DNA of 6,271 nt from positions 1 to 6,271 of the forward strand of contig JAAXIA010000174.1 in the NCBI GenBank assembly GCA_012270595.1, given 5' to 3'. Under the pieces are notes generated by a model. That model was not told the origin of the DNA and made no database searches. It saw only the letters and a program-made list of their open reading frames with translations. Numbering within the stretch: position 1 is the first letter of the stretch; every line of letters starts with the position of its first letter. This DNA is from Rhodanobacteraceae bacterium (GTDB taxonomy: Bacteria; Pseudomonadota; Gammaproteobacteria; Xanthomonadales; Rhodanobacteraceae). Below, one piece after another: positions 1 to 6,271 of the stretch. Made by a program: the position numbers and the translations under genes.

Positions 1-23
1 TGTAGATGATGAAAGCATAGCTG

Positions 24-344
24 ATGAACGCTAACAAACGAATCGAGGCAGTACTGGCCAAACACCCTATCGTGCTTTTCATGAAAGGTACACCACAGTT
101 CCCGATGTGCCGTTTTTCAAGCCGTGCAGCAGAAGCACTCGAGAGCACCGGTGCCACCTTTCACGCGGTGAACATACTGGCCGACCCGCAGGTGCGCGCT
201 GCACTTCCACACTACGCCAACTGGCCAACCTTTCCGCAATTGTTTATCCAGGGTGAACTCATCGGTGGCTGCGATATCATCGAAGATCTCAAAGCTTCCG
301 GCGAACTGGCGCGCATGGCCAGCGAAGTCAAACCTGTCGATTAG
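24..344 (+). CDS. grxD: Monothiol glutaredoxin, Grx4 type, with variant CRFS active site
   Basis: This is a 106-residue cytosolic monothiol glutaredoxin. The family binds glutathione and a [2Fe-2S] cluster, usually with a BolA partner, and delivers or senses Fe-S clusters. Seen: the MKGTPQFP segment with Lys21, which contacts glutathione in the family; active-site Cys29; the cis-Pro region WPTFPQLF (67-74); and the GGCD glutathione-binding turn (81-84). The protein aligns end to end with E. coli Grx4 but lacks its charged C-terminal tail. Oddity: the nearly invariant CGFS is CRFS, with Arg30 encoded by CGT at 111-113, one base from GGT. The ATG is chosen because homology begins at once; a weak GAAAG lies 8 nt upstream. 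The SDR gene follows 17 nt after the stop. The family assignment is secure; the effect of Arg30 on cluster binding is unknown. Confidence 0.95.
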   Translation: MNANKRIEAVLAKHPIVLFMKGTPQFPMCRFSSRAAEALESTGATFHAVNILADPQVRAALPHYANWPTFPQLFIQGELIGGCDIIEDLKASGELARMASEVKPVD

Positions 345-361
345 CACCAAGTAGCCCCGGC

Positions 362-1174
362 TTGACTCTGTTCACTTACAACCTGCCCGAGGACTGGGCT
401 GTAGCAACCGATGCATTGGCAGGTCGGGTGATACTTGTCACCGGAGCCTATGGCTGTCTCGGCGGCGCAGTGGCCCATGCTGTTGCGCAGGCGGGTGCCA
501 CGGTGGTTATCACCGGAAGACGCAAACGTCAACTTGAGCAGATCTACAATGCCATGCTGACGCGGGGACTACCCGCCCCAGTGATTCACCCACTGGATTT
601 ACCCACAGCCACACCGGACGATTACGCGGCACTGATCCAGGCCGTCCAGTCCGACCTGGGTCGACTGGACGGCCTGGTACATGCCGCCGCACACTTCAGC
701 GGTTTGACGCCACTGGCCATGCACGACCCCGCATCTTGGTTGCAGACTATGCACGTGAATGTGTCGGCCCCATTTGCGTTAACCCAAGCCTGTCTGCCAC
801 TACTGGAAGCAGCGCGCGACAGCGCCGTCGTCTTTGTTCTGGATAACCCCAAACTGGTAAGTCGCGCCCATTGGGGCGCTTATGGTGTGTCGAAGGCTGC
901 ACTGGAACGTTTTGCAGCCATTTTGCACCAGGAGCATGACGAGGGCACACTGCGCGTGCACGCCTTACTACCTTCGCCCATGCGCAGTGCCCTGCGACGC
1001 CTGGCCTATGCTGGAGAGGATGCCGATCAACAAACTCCGCCTAATGCCACCGCTGTGGCAGCAGCGTGGTTGCTCACTCCGCAGGGACGGGCAGCGCGCG
1101 GGCATATACTTGATCTGCGCTGGCGCGCGTCAACCGATCCTGTCTTAGATAGTAAATCGCACGAGGCATCATAG
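362..1174 (+). CDS. YciK-like short-chain dehydrogenase/reductase (SDR) with altered catalytic Ser
   Basis: This 270-residue classical-fold SDR is predicted to be a cytosolic NAD(P)(H)-dependent oxidoreductase of unknown substrate. Seen: the Rossmann glycine motif as TGAYGCLG (27-34), Arg53-Arg54 after beta-2 (suggesting NADP preference), Asp79 in the adenine pocket, VNVSAPF with Asn133, and the YxxxK pair Tyr174/Lys178. The closest protein I know is E. coli YciK; the two share the spacing and the WGAY context around Tyr. Oddities: the position 13 residues before Tyr, normally the catalytic Ser, is Asp161 followed by Asn162, and the usual NAG motif reads HAAA (107-110). The start is uncertain: TTG at 362 gives the N-terminal length expected from YciK but has a poor ribosome site, so translational coupling to grxD is likely. 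No in-frame ATG lies nearby. It probably shares an operon with grxD and yhgN. Confidence 0.88.
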   Translation: MTLFTYNLPEDWAVATDALAGRVILVTGAYGCLGGAVAHAVAQAGATVVITGRRKRQLEQIYNAMLTRGLPAPVIHPLDLPTATPDDYAALIQAVQSDLGRLDGLVHAAAHFSGLTPLAMHDPASWLQTMHVNVSAPFALTQACLPLLEAARDSAVVFVLDNPKLVSRAHWGAYGVSKAALERFAAILHQEHDEGTLRVHALLPSPMRSALRRLAYAGEDADQQTPPNATAVAAAWLLTPQGRAARGHILDLRWRASTDPVLDSKSHEAS

Positions 1175-1195
1175 GGGTTAGCAATGGAAGCGAAC

Positions 1196-1798
1196 ATGAA
1201 AACGCTGTCAGCAGCGATCTTGCTGTTTCTGGTCATGGATCCCATCGGCAACATCCCGCTATTTTTCAGCTTGCTCAAAGACGTGCCACCGAAGCGCCGC
1301 TATCGCGTAATGGGGCGCGAACTGTTGATCGCGCTTGGGGTGATGCTGGCGTTCCTGATGGGCGGGCAGCACATCATCAATCTGCTGCAAATCAAGACCG
1401 ACTCCATCAGCATTGCCGGCGGTATCGTGCTGTTCCTGATTGGTATCCGTATGGTTTTTCCGCCCGCCGGCGGTGGCGGGGTCTTCGGACACAGTAGTGA
1501 GCGCGAACCCTTCATTGTGCCGCTGGCCATTCCCGGTGTGGCAGGTCCTTCGGCCTTGTCGGCCTTACTTCTGCTCACCCAAACCCAGCCAGTGCGCACC
1601 TCGGACTGGGCAATGGCCCTGTGTGCTGCCTGGGCGGCTACCGCCATGATCCTGTTTTGTTCCACTTTCCTGCTACGCTGGCTGGGTGAAAGCGTCATCA
1701 ATGCCCTGGAGCGGGTGATGGGCATGTTGCTGATTGCGCTGGCGGTACAAATGTTTCTGAAAGGTCTCGCCGCCTATCTGCACCTGTCGCTACAGTAA
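1196..1798 (+). CDS. yhgN: YhgN/MarC-family (UPF0056) inner-membrane protein
   Basis: This is a 200-residue polytopic inner-membrane protein of the MarC/UPF0056 family. No transport substrate is established for the family, and the old link of MarC to antibiotic resistance was not upheld. Seen: about six hydrophobic segments (roughly 4-24, 42-62, 68-88, 104-126, 137-160 and 173-193), the conserved MDPIGNIP (14-21) after the first helix start, EPFIVPLAIPGVAGPSA (104-120), and the C-terminal ALERVMGMLL helix. It aligns almost without gaps with E. coli YhgN. I place the start at the second ATG because that matches the YhgN N terminus and has GGAAG 5 nt upstream. An in-frame ATG at 1184 would add four residues (MEAN) and has GGGG upstream; either is possible. 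It lies 21 nt (9 nt with the other start) after the SDR stop, so it is probably co-transcribed. Confidence 0.93.
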   Translation: MKTLSAAILLFLVMDPIGNIPLFFSLLKDVPPKRRYRVMGRELLIALGVMLAFLMGGQHIINLLQIKTDSISIAGGIVLFLIGIRMVFPPAGGGGVFGHSSEREPFIVPLAIPGVAGPSALSALLLLTQTQPVRTSDWAMALCAAWAATAMILFCSTFLLRWLGESVINALERVMGMLLIALAVQMFLKGLAAYLHLSLQ

Positions 1799-1840
1799 GC
1801 TTCAAGCGGGCAGCTGCACGATTTTTTGTCAGACCTATCC

Positions 1841-1861
1841 GTGTCCCCTCTAAGGGGGCAT
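1841..1861. repeat. 9-bp inverted repeat between yhgN and the tRNA-Asn 3' end
   Basis: A perfect core CCCCT (1845-1849), loop CTA, AGGGG (1853-1857) is extended outward by T-G, G-C, T-A and G-T pairs. That gives a nine-pair stem in RNA read from the plus strand; the minus-strand RNA pairs less well because its wobble positions become mismatches. It sits 42 nt after the yhgN stop and 23 nt beyond the tRNA 3' end. No U-tract follows on either strand, so it is not a textbook intrinsic terminator. It may protect or end the yhgN mRNA, or mark the tRNA trailer. Confidence 0.55.
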
Positions 1862-1884
1862 GAAGTTCCCACCGAAGACGTAAC

Positions 1885-1961
1885 TGGCGCCCGAAGTTGG
1901 ACTCGAACCAACGACCCCCTGATTAACAGTCAAGTGCTCTAACCAGCTGAGCTATTCGGGC
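1885..1961 (-). tRNA. tRNA-Asn (anticodon GUU), CCA encoded
   Basis: Read on the minus strand, this 77-nt gene folds as a complete cloverleaf. The acceptor stem is GCCCGAA paired with TTCGGGC, the D stem is GCTC/GAGC, and the anticodon stem is CTTGA/TCAGG with one G-T pair. The anticodon loop CTGTTAA holds GTT (plus-strand positions 1925-1927), and the T stem GTTGG/CCAAC closes the loop TTCGAGT. The discriminator base is G, as in E. coli tRNA-Asn, and the 3' CCA is encoded (TGG at 1885-1887). The gene is convergent with yhgN and divergent from the atp operon. I see no fragment of an integrase or duplicated 3' end nearby that would mark it as an integration site. Confidence 0.97.
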
Positions 1962-1976
1962 ACATCAAGCCTGCCT

Positions 1977-2005
1977 AGTGTGCACGCCAGGCATGGGGTT
2001 GTCAA
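1977..2005 (-). promoter_or_regulatory. Promoter of the tRNA-Asn gene
   Basis: On the minus strand a perfect -35 TTGACA (plus-strand 2000-2005) is followed after exactly 17 nt by CACACT (1977-1982), which matches 3 of 6 bases of the -10 consensus. Transcription would begin near 1970, about 9 nt before the mature tRNA 5' end, a short leader suited to RNase P processing. The -35 and the position are convincing; the -10 is weak, so its exact register is uncertain. Confidence 0.6.
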
Positions 2006-2148
2006 GCCAACCATGCAACCAATACGTCCAAAAACCATGCAGCACACCTACGTCGATCGGGGCAACCCCTAACCATGGCCTTGCAGATTTTTTCGTGAGA
2101 ACCGACCGGAGTGTACAACAGTGCTAAGCTAACATGGCTTCAATGCTT

Positions 2149-2173
2149 CGGTTCGATGCTTCAGTCTGAACCG
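2149..2173. repeat. Inverted repeat upstream of the atp promoter
   Basis: CGGTTC (2149-2154) and GAACCG (2168-2173) form a perfect 6-bp inverted repeat. Overlapping its right half is an 11-bp palindrome, TTCAGTCTGAA (2160-2170), symmetric around one T. The repeat ends 12 nt before the -35 box of the atp promoter, a usual place for an activator or other regulator to bind. Chance cannot be excluded for repeats this short, and I recognise no known operator. Confidence 0.35.
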
Positions 2174-2185
2174 CGTCCCACCGAC

Positions 2186-2214
2186 TTGCCAGGTAAAAAA
2201 ACCTCTGTTAGAAT
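2186..2214 (+). promoter_or_regulatory. Main atp operon promoter, sigma70 type with extended -10
   Basis: TTGCCA (2186-2191, 5 of 6 consensus) is separated by exactly 17 nt from TAGAAT (2209-2214, 5 of 6). A TG with one spacer base (2206-2208) stands directly before the -10, making it an extended -10. The spacer includes a run of seven A (2194-2200). Transcription should start near 2221, giving an atpI leader of about 73 nt. Strength and position fit a constitutive high-output promoter for ATP synthase. Confidence 0.8.
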
Positions 2215-2293
2215 TCCGCGGCTTGGTGGGGGAACCATTGCCTTCCGGGAGCCGAACCCAGCTTTAAAAGACCGTAAGTGGAGCTATCCTGTC

Positions 2294-2662
2294 GTGCACA
2301 ACAGTCTACGTTCCGGTCGCCGTATTGCCGTGCGCCTGCTATGCTGGCAGGTATCCGTGGCGCTGCTAACAGGCTTGGGCTTTGGCATCTGCAGCCATCT
2401 GCCGGAAGCATGGACAGCGCTAGCCGTGGGCGTGCTCGTGGCTCTAGCTAGTTTGCTGATGTCAGTGCCAACATGGATCAGCGTGGGAAACGCTGGGGTA
2501 ACGCTCAGGCACCTCATCACCGGTTTGCTAGTAAAGTGGACCGTGATCGTCGGCGGGCTGGTCATCCTCCTGGTGCAATGGAAAGGGCCGCCGCTAGCGG
2601 CTATCACCGGGCTGGTGACGGCCTGTGCAGTCCATCTTCTGTTGTTTAGATTTAAGGGTTGA
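2294..2662 (+). CDS. atpI: ATP synthase assembly protein AtpI (subunit I)
   Basis: This 122-residue small membrane protein is first in the ATP synthase operon. AtpI helps assemble the c-ring and is not part of the finished enzyme. Seen: a basic N-terminal stretch (RSGRR, 6-10), then four hydrophobic segments at about 11-33, 40-60, 74-94 and 99-119. PTWISV (59-64) and LITGLLVKW (74-82) stand where family members have a Pro-Asn-x-Phe turn and a Gly-Glu-x-x-Lys motif. Sequence conservation is weak, as is usual for AtpI, so the call rests largely on size, topology and position before atpB. The start is GTG with AAGTGGAG (2276-2283) 10 nt upstream and lies about 73 nt after the predicted transcription start. 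The longer frame from 2111 is rejected because it crosses the promoter. The stop is three bases before atpB, whose ribosome site lies inside the last atpI codons, so the two are translationally coupled. Confidence 0.85.
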   Translation: MHNSLRSGRRIAVRLLCWQVSVALLTGLGFGICSHLPEAWTALAVGVLVALASLLMSVPTWISVGNAGVTLRHLITGLLVKWTVIVGGLVILLVQWKGPPLAAITGLVTACAVHLLLFRFKG

Positions 2663-3472
<810 letters not shown>

Positions 3473-3500
3473 CTTTAAGTCTTAAAACCCCACCCCAACC

Positions 3501-3848
<348 letters not shown>

Positions 3849-3897
3849 CGACACCCAAGTTCCAAGATGTGATAGACCCCCGCATCACCTGGGCGCA

Positions 3898-3924
3898 ACT
3901 TACGGTGCAGCCATGCACGCAAGT
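3898..3924 (+). repeat. Imperfect stem-loop in the atpE-atpF spacer
   Basis: The 121-nt atpE-atpF spacer contains GTGCA (3905-3909), loop GCCA and TGCAC (3914-3918). It is flanked by a second paired arm, ACTT (3898-3901) with AAGT (3921-3924), around a small internal loop. Further left, GTGAT (3869-3873) can pair with ATCAC (3884-3888). No U-tract follows, so termination is unlikely. Such a structure could stabilise the abundant atpE segment of the mRNA or limit downstream translation. I see no open frame with a start codon of useful length in the spacer. Confidence 0.45.
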
Positions 3925-3969
3925 CACATCCAGCCCTATTCAGTCACCCGCTAGCACAGGTAACAGTCT

Positions 3970-4440
3970 ATGGAATTCAACGCAACCCTGATTGGTGAAA
4001 TGATCGTCTTCGCCTTTCTGATCTGGTTTTGCGTCCATTTCATTTGGCCGCACATCAATAAGGCCATCGAAGATCGTCAGCTAAAAATTGCCAAGGGTCT
4101 TGATGCAGCTGAACGTGCCCATACCGAACTTAAAGAAGCTGATGCCAAGGTAGCTGACGAAATCCGTCGGGCCAGACAGCAAGCCACTGAAATCATTAAC
4201 CAGGCACAGCATCAAGCCAATCAGATTCTGGTTAAGGCACGTGCCAACGCCATCGCCGAATTCGACCGTCAAAAGGCACAGGCCCAGGATGACATTGCCT
4301 CGCTGGTACAACAGGCACGTGATGAGCTGCGCGAACGTGTCGGAGCGCTGGCCATGCAGGCTGCCAGCAAGATCGTGCAAAAGGAGATTGATCCCTCAGC
4401 ACACAAGACGCTGCTCAACCAGCTTGCCGCTGAGATCTAA
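3970..4440 (+). CDS. atpF: ATP synthase F0 subunit b
   Basis: This 156-residue subunit, exactly the E. coli length, forms the dimeric peripheral stalk that holds F1 still against the rotor. Seen: one N-terminal membrane helix (about 6-26, with GEMIVFAFLIWFCVHF at 9-24), Trp26-Pro27 at the membrane exit, and Arg36 in the EDRQ hinge as in E. coli. From about 31 to 140 runs a long, charged, Ala-rich helix that forms the right-handed coiled coil, and the C-terminal delta-binding segment (about 125-156) follows. AERAH (47-51) matches the E. coli protein exactly. The ribosome site AGGTAA (3958-3963) is moderate with 6 nt spacing. atpH starts 5 nt after the stop. Confidence 0.98.
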   Translation: MEFNATLIGEMIVFAFLIWFCVHFIWPHINKAIEDRQLKIAKGLDAAERAHTELKEADAKVADEIRRARQQATEIINQAQHQANQILVKARANAIAEFDRQKAQAQDDIASLVQQARDELRERVGALAMQAASKIVQKEIDPSAHKTLLNQLAAEI

Positions 4441-4445
4441 GTGAT

Positions 4446-4979
4446 ATGGCCCAGACCACAACACTTGCCCGACCCTACGCCCAAGCCGCTTTCGAAGTGG
4501 CGCTATTTAGCGCAGCACTCGATCTGTGGTCGCAGGCACTGTACTTCGCAGCGACAGTGGCGAAAGAGCCGCGGGTGGTTTCTCTGTGTGCCAACCCGCT
4601 TGCTCTCCCTGGCCAACTCCACGCACTGCACCTGCCCCAAGGCTACACGACCGATACCGCCTTCGCCCGCTTTCTGGCTGAACTGGCGACGCATGGACGC
4701 ATGCGGCTCGTACCCGAGGTGGCCGCCTTGTTCGAGCACTACCGGCGTGAATCCAACTCGCAGATCCTGGTCAAGATGCGCACCGCAGTAACGCTGGAGG
4801 AGGCTCAAATCAAACTGCTCAAGACGGCACTTGAGCGCCGTTACCAGCGCAATGTCAAACTGGAGCTAAGCACCGATCCATCGCTGCTGGGTGGAGTACT
4901 AATGGACACTGGCATGGAGATCATCGATGGCAGCACCCGCGGACGACTAAAGCGCCTGACACACCAGCTAACGCATTAA
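4446..4979 (+). CDS. atpH: ATP synthase F1 subunit delta
   Basis: This 177-residue delta/OSCP subunit, the same length as in E. coli, caps the F1 head and binds the b dimer. Seen: the N-terminal helical domain beginning ARPYAQAAF (8-16), which contacts the alpha N terminus, and a more variable middle. The C-terminal family signature DPSLLGGV (144-151) then MEIIDGSTRGRL (157-168) follows. The ATG lies 5 nt after the atpF stop and has only a weak GAGAT upstream, so initiation probably depends on ribosomes finishing atpF. Another frame open from 4441 to 4791 overlaps the whole first part of the gene and has no family features; it is a shadow. Confidence 0.97.
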   Translation: MAQTTTLARPYAQAAFEVALFSAALDLWSQALYFAATVAKEPRVVSLCANPLALPGQLHALHLPQGYTTDTAFARFLAELATHGRMRLVPEVAALFEHYRRESNSQILVKMRTAVTLEEAQIKLLKTALERRYQRNVKLELSTDPSLLGGVLMDTGMEIIDGSTRGRLKRLTHQLTH

Positions 4980-5003
4980 CTTTGAATGTTTACTTGCTAA
5001 ATT
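4976..5003 (+). promoter_or_regulatory. Possible internal promoter ahead of atpA
   Basis: TTAACT (4976-4981, 4 of 6 consensus), overlapping the atpH stop, is followed after 16 nt by TAAATT (4998-5003, 4 of 6) preceded by TGC, making an extended -10. Transcription would start near 5010, giving a leader of about 195 nt before atpA. The match is only moderate, and AT-rich spacer sequence yields such matches by chance. The unusual length of the spacer makes it worth listing. Confidence 0.3.
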
Positions 5004-5043
5004 CTTAAGGCAGACTGCGTGTGGGAAGAGGGCTGACCCAACC

Positions 5044-5068
5044 GGCTGCTACCCATTTGTAGCCTGCC
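5044..5068 (+). repeat. Stem-loop in the atpH-atpA spacer
   Basis: GCTAC (5048-5052), loop CCATTT and GTAGC (5059-5063) form a perfect 5-bp stem, and an outer GGC (5044-5046) can pair with GCC (5066-5068) across a small internal loop. Just downstream CACC-GCT-GGTG (5084-5094) makes a second small hairpin. No U-tract follows either. They lie in the 225-nt stretch between the atpH stop and the atpA start, which I find to contain no protein-coding gene. Confidence 0.4.
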
Positions 5069-5204
5069 ATGCTCGCCATAGCCCACCGCTGGTGAGATAA
5101 GCAAACCATGTATTACTTTTTGCACACTGGAAAGTCCACCGATCAAGCTGTTTCATAGCCTTTCTTCACACCAAACCCTGTCCAGATACTTCAGGATAAC
5201 CAAC

Positions 5205-6271
5205 ATGCCTAGCACTACTCTCAATCCGTCTGAGATCAGTGATCTCATCAAGCATCGCATCGAACAGTTTAGTCTCGGTGCCGAAGCCTGCAACGAAGGT
5301 ACAATTATCAGCATATCTGACGGTATTGTGCGCATTTACGGTCTGGCAGATGTCATGCAGGGTGAAATGATTGAACTGCCAGGCGAAACCTTCGCCCTGG
5401 CGCTCAATCTCGAACGCGATTCAGTGGGTGCCGTGGTACTCGGCACATATCAGCATCTGCGCGAAGGTGATACAGTCAAAGCGACTGGTCGCGTGCTGGA
5501 AGTACCCATAGGTCCTGAATTGCTTGGCCGTGTGGTGGATGCGCTGGGTAACCCAATCGATGGAAAAGGGCCGCTTGGTGAAAAGCTTGACGCACCGGTT
5601 GAGAAGGTGGCACCGGGTGTGGTATGGCGTAGCAGCGTCGATCAACCGTTGCAGACCGGTTACAAATCGATCGATGCCATGATACCTATCGGTCGCGGTC
5701 AGCGCGAGCTGATTATCGGCGATCGCCAGACCGGAAAGACCGCGCTAGCGATTGACACCATCATCAACCAGAAAGATTCTGGCATCTTCTGCGTTTACGT
5801 AGCGATTGGGCAAAAGCGCTCGTCCATCGCCAACGTCGTACGCAAACTGGAAGAACACGGCGCACTGGCAAACACCATCGTCGTGGTAGCCTCAGCTTCC
5901 GAATCCGCAGCCTTACAGTATCTCGCCCCCTATTCTGGATGTACGATGGGCGAATACTTTCGCGACCGTGGCATGGATGCCTTGATCGTCTATGACGATC
6001 TTTCCAAGCAGGCTGTGGCCTACCGGCAGATCGCACTGCTACTTAAGCGTCCACCAGGACGTGAAGCCTATCCGGGCGACGTCTTCTATTTGCATTCCCG
6101 CCTGCTTGAACGTGCCGCGCGCGTATCGGAAGCCTACGTCGAAAACTTTACCCAAGCGAAAGTGAAAGGTAAAACGGGTTCATTGACAGCCTTGCCGATC
6201 ATTGAGACCCAGGCCGGTGACGTGTCGGCCTTTGTTCCAACCAATGTGATCTCCATTACCGATGGCCAGAT
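5205..6271 (+). CDS. atpA: ATP synthase F1 subunit alpha, 3' end beyond the window
   Basis: The first 355 residues plus two bases of the next codon are present, against about 513 in E. coli. Alpha forms the alpha3-beta3 head with beta and binds a non-catalytic nucleotide. Seen: the N-terminal [15 protein letters not shown] helix (6-20) that binds delta, the beta-barrel domain (about 27-95), the Walker A GDRQTGKT (172-179, Lys178 as E. coli Lys175), Walker B region ALIVYDD (259-265), [10 protein letters not shown] (266-275), the [19 protein letters not shown] segment (285-303), and [18 protein letters not shown] (333-350). The ATG has AGGA (5193-5196) 8 nt upstream. No frameshift or stop interrupts the part seen. 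The unusual feature is the 225-nt gap after atpH, where many proteobacteria have a few tens of bases or less. Confidence 0.98.
   Translation, partial: MPSTTLNPSEISDLIKHRIEQFSLGAEACNEGTIISISDGIVRIYGLADVMQGEMIELPGETFALALNLERDSVGAVVLGTYQHLREGDTVKATGRVLEVPIGPELLGRVVDALGNPIDGKGPLGEKLDAPVEKVAPGVVWRSSVDQPLQTGYKSIDAMIPIGRGQRELIIGDRQTGKTALAIDTIINQKDSGIFCVYVAIGQKRSSIANVVRKLEEHGALANTIVVVASASESAALQYLAPYSGCTMGEYFRDRGMDALIVYDDLSKQAVAYRQIALLLKRPPGREAYPGDVFYLHSRLLERAARVSEAYVENFTQAKVKGKTGSLTALPIIETQAGDVSAFVPTNVISITDGQ

Larger units (their letters stand above)
1962..2293. other. Intergenic region between divergent tRNA-Asn and the atp operon
   Basis: These 332 nt hold no gene that I can support. From left to right they contain the tRNA-Asn promoter (minus strand), two copies of ACCATGCA (2010-2017 and 2034-2041), each followed by ACGTC, and a small GGGG-CAA-CCCC hairpin (2059-2069). 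These are followed by a T6 run (2088-2093) too far away to make a terminator, then an inverted repeat (2149-2173), the atp promoter (2186-2214) and an atp leader of about 73 nt. An open frame fused to atpI runs from 2111 but spans the promoter, and its first 61 codons look non-coding. Confidence 0.7.

Noticed and set aside
1300..1725. 141-codon open frame antisense to yhgN
   Set aside because: Composition is typical of an antisense shadow of a high-GC membrane protein gene; no domain is recognisable and no promoter is seen.
1807..1827. Intrinsic terminator for yhgN (GCAGCTGC followed by T6)
   Set aside because: The palindrome leaves only a two-pair stem once a four-base loop is allowed, plus a mismatch and two outer pairs, which is too weak.
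1885..1961. tRNA-Asn as an integration site for a genomic island
   Set aside because: There is no integrase gene and no second copy of the tRNA 3' end in the window; both flanks are housekeeping genes.
2010..2054. Direct repeats of ACCATGCA plus ACGTC as an iteron or operator array
   Set aside because: There are only two copies, the spacing differs (14 and 16 nt), and there is no AT-rich or replication-related context.
2059..2093. Intrinsic terminator formed by GGGG-CAA-CCCC and the T6 run
   Set aside because: The T-run begins 18 nt after the four-pair stem, so the two cannot act together, and there is no plus-strand gene directly upstream to terminate.
2111..2293. 61-codon N-terminal extension of atpI
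   Set aside because: It spans the predicted -35 and -10 boxes, has no AtpI-like features, and the downstream GTG has a good ribosome site and gives a normal family length.
4441..4791. 116-codon open frame overlapping atpH on the same strand
   Set aside because: It is rich in Trp, Cys, Arg and Pro with no family pattern, and it overlaps a clear delta subunit gene in another frame.

Overview
This is ordinary proteobacterial housekeeping DNA, most likely from a gammaproteobacterium or a lineage near the gamma/beta/Acidithiobacillia boundary. Four things point there: the atp gene order, the E. coli-like lengths of subunits b (156 aa) and delta (177 aa), a YhgN-type MarC protein that aligns closely with E. 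coli YhgN, and a monothiol glutaredoxin of the Grx4 type. The c subunit reads somewhat more like betaproteobacterial ones. I cannot name a genus. I see no mobile element, CRISPR array, phage gene or toxin-antitoxin pair.

Left part (1-1798, + strand): three closely spaced genes run in the same direction. They encode a Grx4-type glutaredoxin, a YciK-like short-chain dehydrogenase/reductase and a YhgN/MarC-family inner-membrane protein. Gaps are 17 and 21 nt, so co-transcription is likely, although the three functions are not obviously linked. The window starts only 23 nt before grxD, so its promoter is not visible.

Middle (1799-2293): a tRNA-Asn(GUU) gene lies on the minus strand, convergent with yhgN and divergent from the atp operon. 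It has its own promoter with a perfect TTGACA -35 box. A 9-bp hairpin sits between the yhgN stop and the tRNA 3' end. To the right lies a strong sigma70-type promoter with an extended -10 that should drive the atp operon.

Right part (2294-6271, + strand): atpI-atpB-atpE-atpF-atpH-atpA encode the ATP synthase assembly factor AtpI, the whole F0 sector (a, c, b), the delta stalk subunit and the first 355 residues of alpha. The window ends inside atpA; gamma, beta and epsilon would be expected beyond it. All active-site residues I could check in a, c, b and alpha are present, so this is a normal proton-translocating F1F0-ATP synthase.

The points worth a second look are: a CRFS instead of CGFS active site in the glutaredoxin; an SDR that keeps YxxxK but has Asp where the catalytic Ser should be; and unusually long spacers inside the atp operon (76 nt before atpE, 121 nt before atpF, 225 nt before atpA) that carry hairpins, a U-rich translation-initiation region and one possible internal promoter. 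I found no convincing new biological system here.
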